The translations under genes were made by a program, and so were the position numbers. The notes beneath the pieces were generated by a model. That model did no database searches. It was not told where the DNA came from and saw nothing but the letters and a program-made list of their open reading frames with translations. Positions 23,961-32,807 of a stretch of DNA of 50,187 nucleotides are shown here, piece after piece. The DNA lies in contig CALLPI010000021.1 of the NCBI GenBank assembly GCA_938015595.1, positions 1 to 50,187 on the forward strand. The letters are read 5' to 3'. Source of the stretch: an uncultured Saprospiraceae bacterium (GTDB lineage: Bacteria; Bacteroidota; Bacteroidia; Chitinophagales; Saprospiraceae). The first letter of the stretch is position 1; every line of letters begins with the position of its first letter.

Positions 23961-26198
23961 TTATTGGAATACTACTCGGCGAATGATTCGTAAGCCAGAA
24001 GTACTTCTGATGTCCAGAAAATAGCAGCCTGCGGGTAGGTTTCCTCTGTTGACTTGCAGAGGGGCGGTTGTTCCGTCGCTATAGTGTTGTTCAAATATCT
24101 GCTTGCCCATGCCATCTGTAAGTATAAGATGAGCAATGCGGAAGTCTGGCTTGCTCACTACTGTGAAATGCGTTGAAGCAGGGACTGGCCACACCGATAC
24201 TTGCTTGTAATCAGGTTCTTCTGATGTGGCAGTAGTTTGTTGTTGTATTCGAATATCATCCAGGTAGGTCATATTGCCGTACTGGTTTTCAAGTTCTAGC
24301 CTGATGCGTACATCTTCGCCGGCATAGGCACCTAAATTAACCACATAGCGGCGCCACTGATTAGCATTGGGCAGGAACACCGCAGTAGTGGCAGGGGCTG
24401 TGGCAAGTTGGCTTCCTGATAATTCAAACAACGCATTGTACTGAGGGCTGCTGCATTGGGTGGTAATGTAGCCTCGCAACACCTCCTGTGCTGCACCTGG
24501 GTAGAAAGCATGGGCATATGAGAAACTCAACTCGGTATTTGCTGATTGTACTCTGATTAATGGCAAATCTAGTACATAGCGACTGCCTTCGTTGGCGTCG
24601 TAATAATTGATGCGCGCCAAGCTATGCCCTGGGGTTTCATGGCCAGCGAATCGGGTAATGCGCCAATCTAGCGCGTTGTTTGCTTGCAAAGAAATCAAAC
24701 TGCCAGTTGCTTGGTGACTTGTTTCAAAATCTTCGCTGAAGGATGCTCTGGCTGTCTCTGGGCTGTCCAGTTGGTAGAATGCGCTACGATAATTATTGGC
24801 AGGCATTACGTCGGGGGGATCCATAGAAGTAACCAACACCTGCCATTGGCGTTTGTGTCCATCTGCATTGCCCAGGTCAATACTGAGCGGAATGGTGCGC
24901 AGCGCTCCGGGGGCAAGTCCTTCGGCCAAGGATATGCCTACAGTATCTTGCCATACTCCCTGCACCCCCATGGCAACTTGTACTTGGTACACAGTGGCAG
25001 CACCGCGGTTCTGAAGGGTGATAAATGGCGAAACTCCAGGGGCGCATTTTGTACCGTTGGGCTCCATGTTGAAGATGGCAATGTCGCAGGAAGGGGTAGG
25101 CAGGCGATTGAGCACCTCGGAAAATAGCTCATAGCCAGCCGAAGAAACAGACATGCCCTGCTGATTAGCCGCTATGCACAGCGAAATGCCAGTAGAAGGG
25201 TCGTGCAGCATGAATGACCTGAAGCCCCAAGCCCCTGCATGATAGTATATAGAGCGACCGCGCTCGTTGCGCATGCGTATGCCCAGGCCGTAGGCAATGT
25301 ATCCGTCATTGTCGGTCAGAGCGCGGCGGCTTTCGGGGCTAAGCCACCAATGGCCGAAGAGTGCATCGTACCAGCGCACCATATCGTATGCTGTGGACCA
25401 AACCGCTCCCGCAGTAGAAGGAAACGTAAGAAAGCCGTACGAAGCACCATGGGTTAGCGTAGTGGTAGTGCCTGCTGAGTTCCAAAGGTTGCTGTAAGGG
25501 GCAGCATATACATCATCGCCAGGAGGGTAGGCCATTTGCAGCCCCAAAGGCATAAAAATACGAGAATGCAGCAGTTGATGAATAGGCTGCTGGGCAGCAA
25601 CCTCAGCAATGCGCCCCAGCAGGAGATAGTTGGTATTGCTATAGCTATAACCTGTATTAGGTGGCGCCACCGGCGGGCCTACAGTAGCCAGTAGGTCTTC
25701 ATAAGTCCAGATACGATTGGGATTGGCACTGTAAGCAGCTTGGGTAGCGCTCGACCACTGATTGATGTAATCAAACAGTCCGGAGGTATGCTCCAGTAAT
25801 TGCCGGATGGTAATCTGCGGGGCAATGTGCGGGTGAGGGGGCAAATAATCGCTTATGGGGTCATTAAGGTCTAATAAGCCTTCATCGCGCAACTTTAGAA
25901 TAAGACCGGCGACTATGGCTTTCGAGTTGCTGGCCATACCGAACCGCATTTGAGGAGTTACTGGCGTATTGAGGGCTGATCGCCCCCATGTACCGGTCCA
26001 GATGCCTTGACCAGGTACTAATACAGCGGCGGTCAGACCACCGGCAAAGTTGCCTGATACCCCTAATTGATTGAGTTTGGTTTGTAGATGCTGAGCATAT
26101 TGCGGGTCAAAATCTGGCGAAGTGGACTGCGCTATTGTGTATTGGATGCCCGATGCCAGTACCCAGGCACATGTGAGGTAGAAAAAAGGTGAAGTCAT
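23961..26198 (-). CDS. T9SS-exported serine hydrolase (beta-lactamase class C family)
   Basis: From the ATG at 26198 the product is 745 residues. I prefer it to the upstream TTG because it opens the signal peptide MTSPFFYLTCAWVLASGIQY... ending IAQ. The serine-hydrolase domain (~25-370) has the nucleophile motif S-N-S-K (Ser90, Lys93), the tyrosine motif Y-S-N (SYSNTNYLLLG) and HAGAWGF where class C enzymes have KTG. HxG is common in esterase and peptidase members. Next comes a CARDB-like/beta-sandwich stretch. A type A T9SS sorting domain closes the protein (SVWPVPASTHF..., LPAGCYFLDI, ending RRVVFQ). It is probably a surface D-aminopeptidase or esterase rather than a beta-lactamase. It stands intact between two decayed regions. 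Confidence 0.85.
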   Translation of the reverse strand: MTSPFFYLTCAWVLASGIQYTIAQSTSPDFDPQYAQHLQTKLNQLGVSGNFAGGLTAAVLVPGQGIWTGTWGRSALNTPVTPQMRFGMASNSKAIVAGLILKLRDEGLLDLNDPISDYLPPHPHIAPQITIRQLLEHTSGLFDYINQWSSATQAAYSANPNRIWTYEDLLATVGPPVAPPNTGYSYSNTNYLLLGRIAEVAAQQPIHQLLHSRIFMPLGLQMAYPPGDDVYAAPYSNLWNSAGTTTTLTHGASYGFLTFPSTAGAVWSTAYDMVRWYDALFGHWWLSPESRRALTDNDGYIAYGLGIRMRNERGRSIYYHAGAWGFRSFMLHDPSTGISLCIAANQQGMSVSSAGYELFSEVLNRLPTPSCDIAIFNMEPNGTKCAPGVSPFITLQNRGAATVYQVQVAMGVQGVWQDTVGISLAEGLAPGALRTIPLSIDLGNADGHKRQWQVLVTSMDPPDVMPANNYRSAFYQLDSPETARASFSEDFETSHQATGSLISLQANNALDWRITRFAGHETPGHSLARINYYDANEGSRYVLDLPLIRVQSANTELSFSYAHAFYPGAAQEVLRGYITTQCSSPQYNALFELSGSQLATAPATTAVFLPNANQWRRYVVNLGAYAGEDVRIRLELENQYGNMTYLDDIRIQQQTTATSEEPDYKQVSVWPVPASTHFTVVSKPDFRIAHLILTDGMGKQIFEQHYSDGTTAPLQVNRGNLPAGCYFLDIRSTSGLRIIRRVVFQ

Positions 26199-26215
26199 GG
26201 CGCAAAAGTTTATGC

Positions 26216-26223
26216 CAAAAATA
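26216..26223 (-). promoter_or_regulatory. Candidate -7 box of the serine hydrolase
   Basis: On the minus strand TATTTTTG matches TAnnTTTG, 17 bases before the ATG at 26198. No TTG at 19-21 bp spacing. If used, it excludes the longer TTG-start reading. Confidence 0.3.
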
Positions 26224-26371
26224 CTAATTCGTACCAAACAAGTAGCCTAAAGTAAGTTTGTGTGAAGTACCAAACGATACGTCAAAAGCAGAAATATTGT
26301 AATCAAATGCATAGACGATCTCCAAACTGCTGTTTTTGTCCAGGAATCCGGGTAAGTTCAGCTGACTCCCA
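26224..26371 (-). pseudogene. C-terminal fragment of a PorP/SprF family gene
   Basis: The minus-strand frame ending at 26224 carries about 48 residues that read like a PorP/SprF tail: LPGFLDKNSSLEIVYAFDYN, then ISAFDVSFGTSHKLTLGYLF. The 'YxFDYN-x-S ... G-(S/T)-SH-(E/K)-x-x-LGY' pattern is the family C-terminus and is also seen in the intact gene at 10454. Upstream of about 26371 the homology stops abruptly and the opposite strand carries a different remnant. There is no start or signal peptide, so this is a truncated relic. Confidence 0.6.
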
Positions 26372-26640
26372 TTGCACGAAGTGATGGCCCTATTGTGGTG
26401 GAAAGCGGCGTGCCAATAACCGCTCCTGTGTTGCGTAATGACGAATCTAAGGGTACAATATCGGTGCACATTATTAATCTCCTCAAAGTGGTACGGCTAG
26501 TGTTACTCCAACTACTATTATGCCCAAAGAAGGCACATCAGATACGTTATCGTATGAATTGTGCAGTGGGGGGGGTGCAATGTCTGTGATACAGTTTTTG
26601 TCTTCTTTTTCAATCCGTTAATGATGACGATGACGACGAC
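26372..26640 (+). pseudogene. Decayed cadherin/Ig-like repeat fragment of a large surface protein
   Basis: Reading across frames gives a cadherin-like bacterial repeat: GPIVVESGVPITAPVLRNDE, then PQSGTASVTPTTIMPKEGTS, DTLSYELCSGG, and CNVCDTVFVFFFNP with an acidic NDDDDDDDEP run. Each step needs a frame change: near 26480, at the run of eight G at 26568-26575, and near 26610. The 'LxNDxxxGT...DTLxYxxC..G.CDT..V.V' pattern is typical of tandem repeats in giant Bacteroidota surface proteins. At least three frameshifts in under 300 bases show that it is dead. Family naming is by motif only. Confidence 0.55.
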
Positions 26641-27156
26641 GAGCCGGTCATTTCGGACAATCCCTATGCAGTGACCATAGAATGGTGCAGTGCTAGTTCC
26701 ATACGCGGGGAATATCGCCCGTTCAAGTAGTTGCGGCTGGGGCAATCTTACATTTTGAATGCTGAGAAAGATGAGATACGCCATGGCTTTCGAAGTGAAT
26801 TGGGGCTGACTTGGCTGGACGTCAAAAAACTCAAGTGTGAGCACCGCTTTGCCTGGCAATCCGTATCTGAAGAGCGCAAAGGCAAGACAGAATGGAATAA
26901 AGACTATTCCACAGGCGCCAATGTGCAGTGGGAGTTCAAAAAGAAGCACACCTGGTTTTTGAGCCCGGGGTTAAATCTTCGTTTCAAGAACCCAGAGCCT
27001 CAATTTGACCGCCTGCGCATAGGTACGGGGTTGAAGTATCAGCTTTCCAAAGTGCAGAGTTTTAGCTTTGGCTATACGTTTCAGCAGCGGCTCAGTGGCA
27101 AGCGCAAGGGAGATACATCCAATGCCTTGTCGTTTACTTATGGGCTTACTTTTTGA
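26641..27156 (+). pseudogene. Remnant of an outer-membrane barrel gene (DUF2490-like)
   Basis: One plus-strand frame reads EPVISDNPYAVTIEW... to RGEYRPFK, hits TAG at 26728-26730, then continues LRLGQSYILNAEKDEIRHGF and RSELGLTWLDVKKLKCEHRF to the end KGDTSNALSFTYGLTF. The alternating amphipathic strands and terminal aromatic residue fit a small beta-barrel, closest to DUF2490 by eye. The TAG could derive from CAG (Gln) by one transition. The 5' end merges into the cadherin-like relic, so no start or signal peptide remains. After the stop codon, 141 codons are open, but no promoter is visible. Translation from 26731 (TTG) cannot be excluded. Confidence 0.55.
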
Positions 27157-27172
27157 AGTACAACAACAAGTT

Positions 27173-28192
27173 CTACGCCAACGGGTATTGCATGGTCACA
27201 CAGTGCAGCGAACCATGCTGCTCAATCAGGGTTCGGCAAGGGACACCAATGATGTCGCGGTCGGGGAAGCAGTTTGCCAGGCGGCTGAGCGCTTGTTCGT
27301 CTTCTGGTACGTTGTATGTTGGTACAAGCACTGCGCCATTGATAATGAGGAAATTGGCGTAGGTGGCAGGCAGGCGGTGGCCATCTTCAGCAAAACATGG
27401 CGAGGGCAAGGGCAGTGGTGTCAGGCGATAAGGTTGCCCTTGTAGCGTGCGGAAGGCTGCTAATTGCCGTTCCATGGCCTGCAGGGCAGGGTAGTGTTCG
27501 TCATCGGGGTTGTTGCATTGTACGTAAGCAATGGTATCGGAGCTGCAAAAGCGAGCCAGTGTATCAATGTGAGAATCCGTATCGTCGCCGGCCAGGTAGC
27601 CGTAGTCTAACCATAGTATCTGCTGCAGGCCGAACAACCGCTTGAGCATGTTTTCTGTTTGACGGCGGCTCAGGTGTGGGTTTCGGTTGGGCGAGAGCAA
27701 GCACTCCGAAGTGACCATAAGCGTGCCCTGGCCGTCGCTCTCGATACCGCCGCCTTCCAATACCATGCTGCCATGGCGAATGCGGGCAGAGCCAAACACA
27801 CCTTGTCTGGCCAGTCGGCAGGTGATAAGGTTGTCGTGGTTGGCTGGAAATTTCAGTCCCCAGCCATTAAATACGAAGTCCAGGATGACCAGCTCTCCAT
27901 TTTCAATAATAGTGATACCGCCATGATCACGTGCCCAGGTATCATTGCTGGGGATACCTTCGGCGTATCGAATGCGGCTGAAGTCGGCGCCAGTCAGCAG
28001 CGGCTGTAAGGATGCTTTGTCCTGGCAAACTATCAGCACCGGCTCAAAGCGACTGATGACGGCGGCTATTTCAGCAAAGCAAGCCAGGGCAGCCTCCAGC
28101 ATGGGCGCCCAGTCGGTGCCGGCATGGGGAAAGGTCAATTGTACAAACTGCTGCGGCTCCCATTCCGCGGGCAATCGTCTTACAGTGGGCAT
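27173..28192 (-). CDS. aguA: Agmatine deiminase / peptidyl-arginine-deiminase-type hydrolase
   Basis: The enzyme converts agmatine to N-carbamoylputrescine and ammonia. The 339-residue protein has the PAD_porph/agmatine deiminase motifs in order: PSNDTWARDHGG, LEGGGIESDGQGTL, GDDTDSHIDTLARF and QHGSLHCVTMQ, with the nucleophile Cys331. Length and lack of a signal peptide fit cytoplasmic agmatine deiminase rather than secreted peptidyl-arginine deiminase. The next pathway enzyme (N-carbamoylputrescine amidase) is not adjacent; the nitrilase-family gene at 18794 could in principle supply it. It lies 16 bases from the decayed barrel gene on one side. A 178-base gap with a possible relic lies before it. 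Confidence 0.9.
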   Translation of the reverse strand: MPTVRRLPAEWEPQQFVQLTFPHAGTDWAPMLEAALACFAEIAAVISRFEPVLIVCQDKASLQPLLTGADFSRIRYAEGIPSNDTWARDHGGITIIENGELVILDFVFNGWGLKFPANHDNLITCRLARQGVFGSARIRHGSMVLEGGGIESDGQGTLMVTSECLLSPNRNPHLSRRQTENMLKRLFGLQQILWLDYGYLAGDDTDSHIDTLARFCSSDTIAYVQCNNPDDEHYPALQAMERQLAAFRTLQGQPYRLTPLPLPSPCFAEDGHRLPATYANFLIINGAVLVPTYNVPEDEQALSRLANCFPDRDIIGVPCRTLIEQHGSLHCVTMQYPLA

Positions 28193-28244
28193 ATTTCAGG
28201 TCAGTGGTTCAAATCTGGCCTTAAAGAAACGCAAATATTGGGGT

Positions 28245-28355
28245 TTACAAGCCATTTTCAGGTCTTTCGCTAATTCTCTTTGTGGCATATACCTCGTTGA
28301 TGGCCTCGGCTACCACATCTGTGTGAGCTTTGGTGTAAATCTTATGCGGATGTTG
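28245..28355 (-). pseudogene. Possible C-terminal relic of a PLP enzyme (Kbl-like)
   Basis: Just downstream of the threonine dehydrogenase, the minus strand reads PDNIRIRFTP, then after a one-base frame change KAHTDVVAEAINEVYATKRI and a stop at 28245. 'RIR-x-x-(S/T)-x-AHT-(D/E)...A' is the usual end of alpha-oxoamine synthases such as 2-amino-3-ketobutyrate CoA ligase, the natural partner of threonine dehydrogenase. Only about 35 residues remain, so identity is tentative. A run of eight G (28363-28370) separates it from the intact gene. Confidence 0.3.
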
Positions 28356-28370
28356 TCAGGTAGGGGGGGG

Positions 28371-29309
28371 CTACGCTTTCAAGTTGGCCAGCATGTCAGC
28401 AGTCATGGAGGCCAGGTCGTATTGAGGCTGCCAGCCCCAGTCTTGCCGGGCATCTGTATCATCGAGGCTTTGGGGCCAGGAATCGGCAATAGTTTGGCGG
28501 AAGTCGGGCTGGTATTGCACCTCGAAATCTGGGCAGTGTTTTTGAATTTCAGCGGTCAATTCAGCAGGCGTGAAACTCATACCCGCCAGATTGTAGCTGG
28601 TGCGGATGCGAATTTGCTGCTTGGGGGCTTCCATCAACATGAGGGTGGCGCGTATGGCGTCGTTTATGTACATCATGGGCAGGCGGGTGTCAGGCCGAAG
28701 AAAACAAGTGAATGGTTCGCCTTTTACCGCCTTGTGGAATATGTCCACAGCGTAGTCGGTAGTACCACCGCCGGGCAACGATTGGTAGCTGATGATACCA
28801 GGGTATCGCAGGGAACGCGCATCCACGCCATAGCGCAGGTAATAGTACTGGCACCATAGCTCGCCGGCCACTTTACTGATGCCATACACTGTGGTAGGCT
28901 CCAGTGGGCTGTACTGGGGGGTGTTTTCTCGCGAAGCGTGGGGGCCAAATGAAGCAATAGAGCTGGGGAAAAATACCTGCAAGCGGTGTTCGCGGGCAGC
29001 CTCCAGCACATTAAACAGCCCTCCCATATTCACGCTCCAGGCCCACTGGGGGTGTTGCTCGCCAGTAGCCGACAGGATGGCTGCCAAGTGATACACACAA
29101 CGCACATTGTATTGGCGGATGATCTCGCCCAGGCGGGTAGCGTCCAATACGTCCAGCGTTTCAAATATGCCTGAGGCATTTTGGGGCTTAGTGGCCAGGT
29201 CAGTAGCAATTACTTGCTCAGTGCCGTACTTGTGTTGCAGGGTCTGGGTGAGTACCGTACCGATTTGGCCGTTAGCACCAATGACGAGAATCTTGTCGGT
29301 AGTTTGCAT
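28371..29309 (-). CDS. SDR-type L-threonine 3-dehydrogenase / NAD-dependent epimerase family
   Basis: The 312-residue extended short-chain dehydrogenase carries the NAD-binding GANGQIG (11-17), an early ATDLA acidic position for NAD, the catalytic YGISKVAGE (Tyr-x-x-x-Lys) and PSSIASFGP. The overall pattern (RSLRYPGIIS, GGGTTDYAVDIFHKA, RLPMMYINDAIRAT) matches the SDR-type threonine dehydrogenase of Flavobacterium. It converts L-threonine to 2-amino-3-oxobutyrate. Eighteen bases separate it from the upstream membrane-protein gene on the same strand, so it is probably the last gene of a three-gene operon. The expected partner ligase is absent except for a possible relic just downstream. UDP-sugar epimerase is a less likely alternative. 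Confidence 0.82.
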   Translation of the reverse strand: MQTTDKILVIGANGQIGTVLTQTLQHKYGTEQVIATDLATKPQNASGIFETLDVLDATRLGEIIRQYNVRCVYHLAAILSATGEQHPQWAWSVNMGGLFNVLEAAREHRLQVFFPSSIASFGPHASRENTPQYSPLEPTTVYGISKVAGELWCQYYYLRYGVDARSLRYPGIISYQSLPGGGTTDYAVDIFHKAVKGEPFTCFLRPDTRLPMMYINDAIRATLMLMEAPKQQIRIRTSYNLAGMSFTPAELTAEIQKHCPDFEVQYQPDFRQTIADSWPQSLDDTDARQDWGWQPQYDLASMTADMLANLKA

Positions 29310-29327
29310 ATAGTTTAGAGAGGGTAT

Positions 29328-30281
29328 TTACACCGGCTTGCTCACTCGAACAAGTTTGCGCAGCAGATCAAACCAGAATGGCGCACCAAAGGAAATAAAA
29401 ATGGCGGTGAGCAACCAACTGCCTATGATGCCAAGCCAGTCGTACCAATGCTCTGCGACGGGTTTTTTGCCTACTAGTTCTGTAAGTGAGAAGGAGCGCA
29501 AGTCTGACTTTAGGCTGGGGTCTACCACAATGATGTTTTTTTCGTTTTGCTGCACCAGAGTTCCTTTGGTAAGTTGGCCGTTTTCGTCAAAGTAGCTGCT
29601 GGCGCGTTCAGCCATCCACTTTTCCATGTCATTGTAGAGTTGAATGCGCAGTATTTCATTGTCAGATAGGGTTTTGGCAATGCGGACGAGGTCAATATTG
29701 AAACTACCCGCCAGTGCCAGGCCAATGAAGATGAGGATGAACTGTGCCTGGCGGCGATACCAGTTGGTGGTAGCATTCATCACTTCATCGTACCAGCGCT
29801 TGAGGGCGTCCATTTTAGTTTTGATTTCTGCTTCGCCTTTCTGCAGCAGGCTTGCTACGTAGTCGCGCAGTGGGCCTTCGGGCAGGCTTTCAAGTGTTTC
29901 CGGCGACCATTTTATGGTTTTGAGCACTTCGGCGAAGTTTTCAGCCGAGATGTAGGATGGGGGGCCTTCCACTGCCGAGCCAATGCTGCCATAGCCCAAA
30001 AGTACGCGTATTTTTTCTTCCACCCAGTCCAATGCTTTGCCATAAAGCGAATGACTGGAGGGGCGGCACATCTGCTTGAAGGCTTGGCTAGATATAAAAC
30101 GCTGATACACCTCATTGCCTTTGGCCTTGAGTTCGGGCCCCAGGATGTGCTGGATGGTCTTCATCAGCATGACGCCTCGAAGGCTGATATAGTTGGCAAT
30201 GAGTTCCTGAATGGCAGAGGCTAGTAATGTAAAGAGGAGGAGAATGAAAATTAGCCCTGCAACAATTTGAAGAAGTACCAT
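29328..30281 (-). CDS. Membrane protein of unknown function, N- and C-terminal TM segments
   Basis: I do not recognise a named function. The 317-residue protein starts with a transmembrane helix (MVLLQIVAGLIFILLLFTLL, 1-24) followed by ELIANYISLRG. A soluble middle contains PPSYISAENFAEVLKTIKW and a predicted helix-rich stretch. A second helix (FILIFIGLALAGSFNIDL, ~182-200) and a third near the end (WLLTAIFISFGAPFWFDLL, ~288-308) follow. The layout matches a widespread uncharacterised family in proteobacteria and Bacteroidota in which 'PSYI...FA' is conserved. It sits between ferredoxin (51 bases upstream) and threonine dehydrogenase (18 bases downstream) on one strand. Confidence 0.8.
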   Translation of the reverse strand: MVLLQIVAGLIFILLLFTLLASAIQELIANYISLRGVMLMKTIQHILGPELKAKGNEVYQRFISSQAFKQMCRPSSHSLYGKALDWVEEKIRVLLGYGSIGSAVEGPPSYISAENFAEVLKTIKWSPETLESLPEGPLRDYVASLLQKGEAEIKTKMDALKRWYDEVMNATTNWYRRQAQFILIFIGLALAGSFNIDLVRIAKTLSDNEILRIQLYNDMEKWMAERASSYFDENGQLTKGTLVQQNEKNIIVVDPSLKSDLRSFSLTELVGKKPVAEHWYDWLGIIGSWLLTAIFISFGAPFWFDLLRKLVRVSKPV

Positions 30282-30332
30282 GACGCTACTGGTTTTGGTG
30301 ATGAGGTAAGGGCAGAGAGGTCAGGGGAGGCC

Positions 30333-30698
<366 letters not shown>

Positions 30699-30740
30699 TT
30701 AGCTGCTTCAACAAGCGCGGCGATCAAGTGGTTCGAACGG

Positions 30741-30748
30741 CAAAAGTA
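30741..30748 (-). promoter_or_regulatory. Candidate -7 box of the ferredoxin operon
   Basis: On the minus strand TACTTTTG matches TAnnTTTG, 60 bases before the ferredoxin ATG and just after the stop of the upstream gene. TTTTC rather than TTTG lies at the -33 position. Confidence 0.4.
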
Positions 30749-30759
30749 GCATTTTTTGC

Positions 30760-31761
30760 TCAGCCTTCTGAAAAATCAATCTCGGTATTGTCGCCGATAT
30801 TGAGGCTGTGCCGCATGCCAGTGATGGAGGTATCATTGCCAATGACGGAGTGCCGGAGAATGACCTCGCGCAAGGAGGCAAAGTCACCAATGATAGAGTC
30901 GCGCACAATAGCATGAGCAATGTGGGCATTGTCGCCGATGGTTACGTGCGGGCCAATAATGGAGTCAGAGATCTGGCAGTGTTTGCCAATGCTGACCGGA
31001 TGAATGATAATAGAATTGTCAAATACTGGAATGGAGGATGGATCATAGTCTGCTTTGCGCAACAGTAGGGCGTTGGTTTCTAGGAGTACCTCTTTTTTGC
31101 CACAGTCAAACCAGCGGTCCACTGGTATTGTCTGGAACGGCGCCCCTTGTTGAATCATGCGCATTAATGCATCGGTAAGGGGAAACTCGTCGTGGGTGCG
31201 TATATTGTTGAATACGTTGTAATCCAGAGCATCCACCAGCGCCTGTACTTCGGCGATTTTGTAAAAACCTACCATGGCCAGGTCGGATTTTGGAATCCGG
31301 GGCTTCTCTGCCACGCGCACTACAGCGCCGTCATCGCTCAACTCTACAATGCCAAACTCGCGCGGGTCGGCTACCTTTTTGACGGCAATAACAGAGCCTG
31401 GCGTTTGGATAATCTGTTGCAGATCAGCCTCAATGATGACATCACCAAAGAAAATGATGATCTCATCTGCATCTCTGAACTTATCTTTACTTGTCCATAG
31501 TGCATGCCCTGAACCCAGCCGCTCCTCCTGAGTGACGAATTCCTTGTGGATTTGCGGGTAGGTTTTTTCTACAAAATCCTTGATTTTCTCCCCTAGGTAG
31601 CCAATGATGAATACAAAATCCTGCACGCCCGCTGCCAGCAGTTTTTCAATCATGTAAGACATGATGGGCTTGCCGGCTACTGGAATGAGCGGCTTGGGTT
31701 GTGTATAGGTCAGAGGCCGGAGCCGAGCACCTGTACCTGCTACGGGAACAACAGCTTTCAT
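30760..31761 (-). CDS. Sugar-phosphate nucleotidyltransferase with left-handed beta-helix tail
   Basis: The 333-residue enzyme has the nucleotidyltransferase signature GTGARLRPLT followed by KPLIPVAGKP, the FFGDVI metal-binding aspartate, and VAEKP. After residue ~245 come hexapeptide-like repeats (PVSIGKHCQISDSIIGPHVT, then IGDNAHIAHAIV), a left-handed beta-helix. The architecture fits glucose-1-phosphate thymidylyl- or uridylyltransferase of the long type, supplying an activated sugar for envelope glycans. No other sugar-pathway genes are adjacent, so the substrate is unknown. Cytoplasmic. The start is the only reasonable ATG, beginning MKAVVPVAG. Confidence 0.88.
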   Translation of the reverse strand: MKAVVPVAGTGARLRPLTYTQPKPLIPVAGKPIMSYMIEKLLAAGVQDFVFIIGYLGEKIKDFVEKTYPQIHKEFVTQEERLGSGHALWTSKDKFRDADEIIIFFGDVIIEADLQQIIQTPGSVIAVKKVADPREFGIVELSDDGAVVRVAEKPRIPKSDLAMVGFYKIAEVQALVDALDYNVFNNIRTHDEFPLTDALMRMIQQGAPFQTIPVDRWFDCGKKEVLLETNALLLRKADYDPSSIPVFDNSIIIHPVSIGKHCQISDSIIGPHVTIGDNAHIAHAIVRDSIIGDFASLREVILRHSVIGNDTSITGMRHSLNIGDNTEIDFSEG

Positions 31762-31877
31762 GCAGCTTTTGTGGAATGTACCAGACGGCCTTCAAAGGTC
31801 GGTATTTTGGCTGATATCCGATGAGAAAAAAATCCGGCTTTGCTGCAATTCGTCACCTAATAGGTGTCGTGCTTTGT

Positions 31878-32807
31878 TTACTTGCCAATTTTGACCGTAC
31901 AACTGGCCAAAGGCACGGGGGGTACAAAGAAAAAACCGTCGGCCAGGCTATACATGACGCCCATGTTCCAGGCGCTGCGGCGAGCCAATAAGCGCATGCC
32001 GAGGACTCCAGCCCAAACTCTGCTGAATCCTTCGTCAAAAAACCAATTTTCGTTAGATAGTACGACCAGCTTAGATATGCGCGTTTGCCAGCCGGCATTG
32101 ATTACTAGCGGAAATGCGGGGTTGTCAAAGAATAAGGAGGGAATGGAGTTGCGTCCTATATTCCAGCCTGTATTAAAGTACAAATGAGCATTTCGGTCGC
32201 CCCAGGCCATACCGAGGTAAGGCGTCCAGATATCTACCACTTGCTGGCTTCTCCTCAGGCCCATCATGACAAGGCCGCCGCCAAGGGTCAGCTTGCTTTC
32301 GGAAGAACTGAAGGACGCATGCGGTCGCAAGTAATAGGTAGGAACAAAAGAAAGGTTGGCCCGTTGCAAAGGCGAAAGCGATGAAAACAACTCCGTACCA
32401 GCATGCAGGCTAAGCCAATCAGTGACACCATAGCTAAACTGGTTGCCTAGCAGCATAAGATTGTGGTACTGGCCTTCGCCTTTAGGCAGCCCGAAGGGTG
32501 TGAAATTGACCCACATTTGGTTGGCGGCAAAGTGCCGGCGTCTGATGCGTACATCCTGTATATCTTCTATTGCGATTTCTTCAATTTGCGCTACGTCTTC
32601 CAGTGGAATGTTCAGCTTGCCAGCATAGCTGCTTTCCAGCACCAGGTGCGTGTCGGTCATGGCCAGTTTGGCGCCTTTCAGCCGGCTGCCATCTTTCATA
32701 GTAACGATCAGCCTAGTGTACCCGGCCGTTGGCAAGTGCTGAGCTGTCAATGTACCCTGGCATACAGCTAGGCCAGCCAGCAGCATCAATGTTATGAGGT
32801 GTCTCAT
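31878..32807 (-). CDS. Predicted outer-membrane beta-barrel protein, function unknown
   Basis: The ATG at 32807 opens a signal peptide (MRHLITLMLLAGLAVCQGTL, ending TAQ); an open frame continues 46 codons upstream but without signal character. The mature protein is about 285 residues. It starts with a small beta-rich module (LIVTMKDGSRLKGAKLAMTD, then ...LVLESSYAGKLNIPLEDV). This is followed by a barrel-like domain with MWVNFTPFGLPKGEGQYHNL, YGVTDWLSLHAG and alternating hydrophobic strands. The 'F-G-L-x-K-G-E-G-x-Y-x-N' segment is a pattern I have seen in unnamed Bacteroidota barrels. No function can be given. The 116 bases between this and the nucleotidyltransferase hold a small palindrome (31852-31868) but no clear promoter. 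Confidence 0.75.
   Translation of the reverse strand: MRHLITLMLLAGLAVCQGTLTAQHLPTAGYTRLIVTMKDGSRLKGAKLAMTDTHLVLESSYAGKLNIPLEDVAQIEEIAIEDIQDVRIRRRHFAANQMWVNFTPFGLPKGEGQYHNLMLLGNQFSYGVTDWLSLHAGTELFSSLSPLQRANLSFVPTYYLRPHASFSSSESKLTLGGGLVMMGLRRSQQVVDIWTPYLGMAWGDRNAHLYFNTGWNIGRNSIPSLFFDNPAFPLVINAGWQTRISKLVVLSNENWFFDEGFSRVWAGVLGMRLLARRSAWNMGVMYSLADGFFFVPPVPLASCTVKIGK

Noticed and set aside
30711-30745. GGTTCGAA-like piece as a possible tRNA T-arm
   Set aside because: No acceptor stem, anticodon arm or CCA context can be folded around it.
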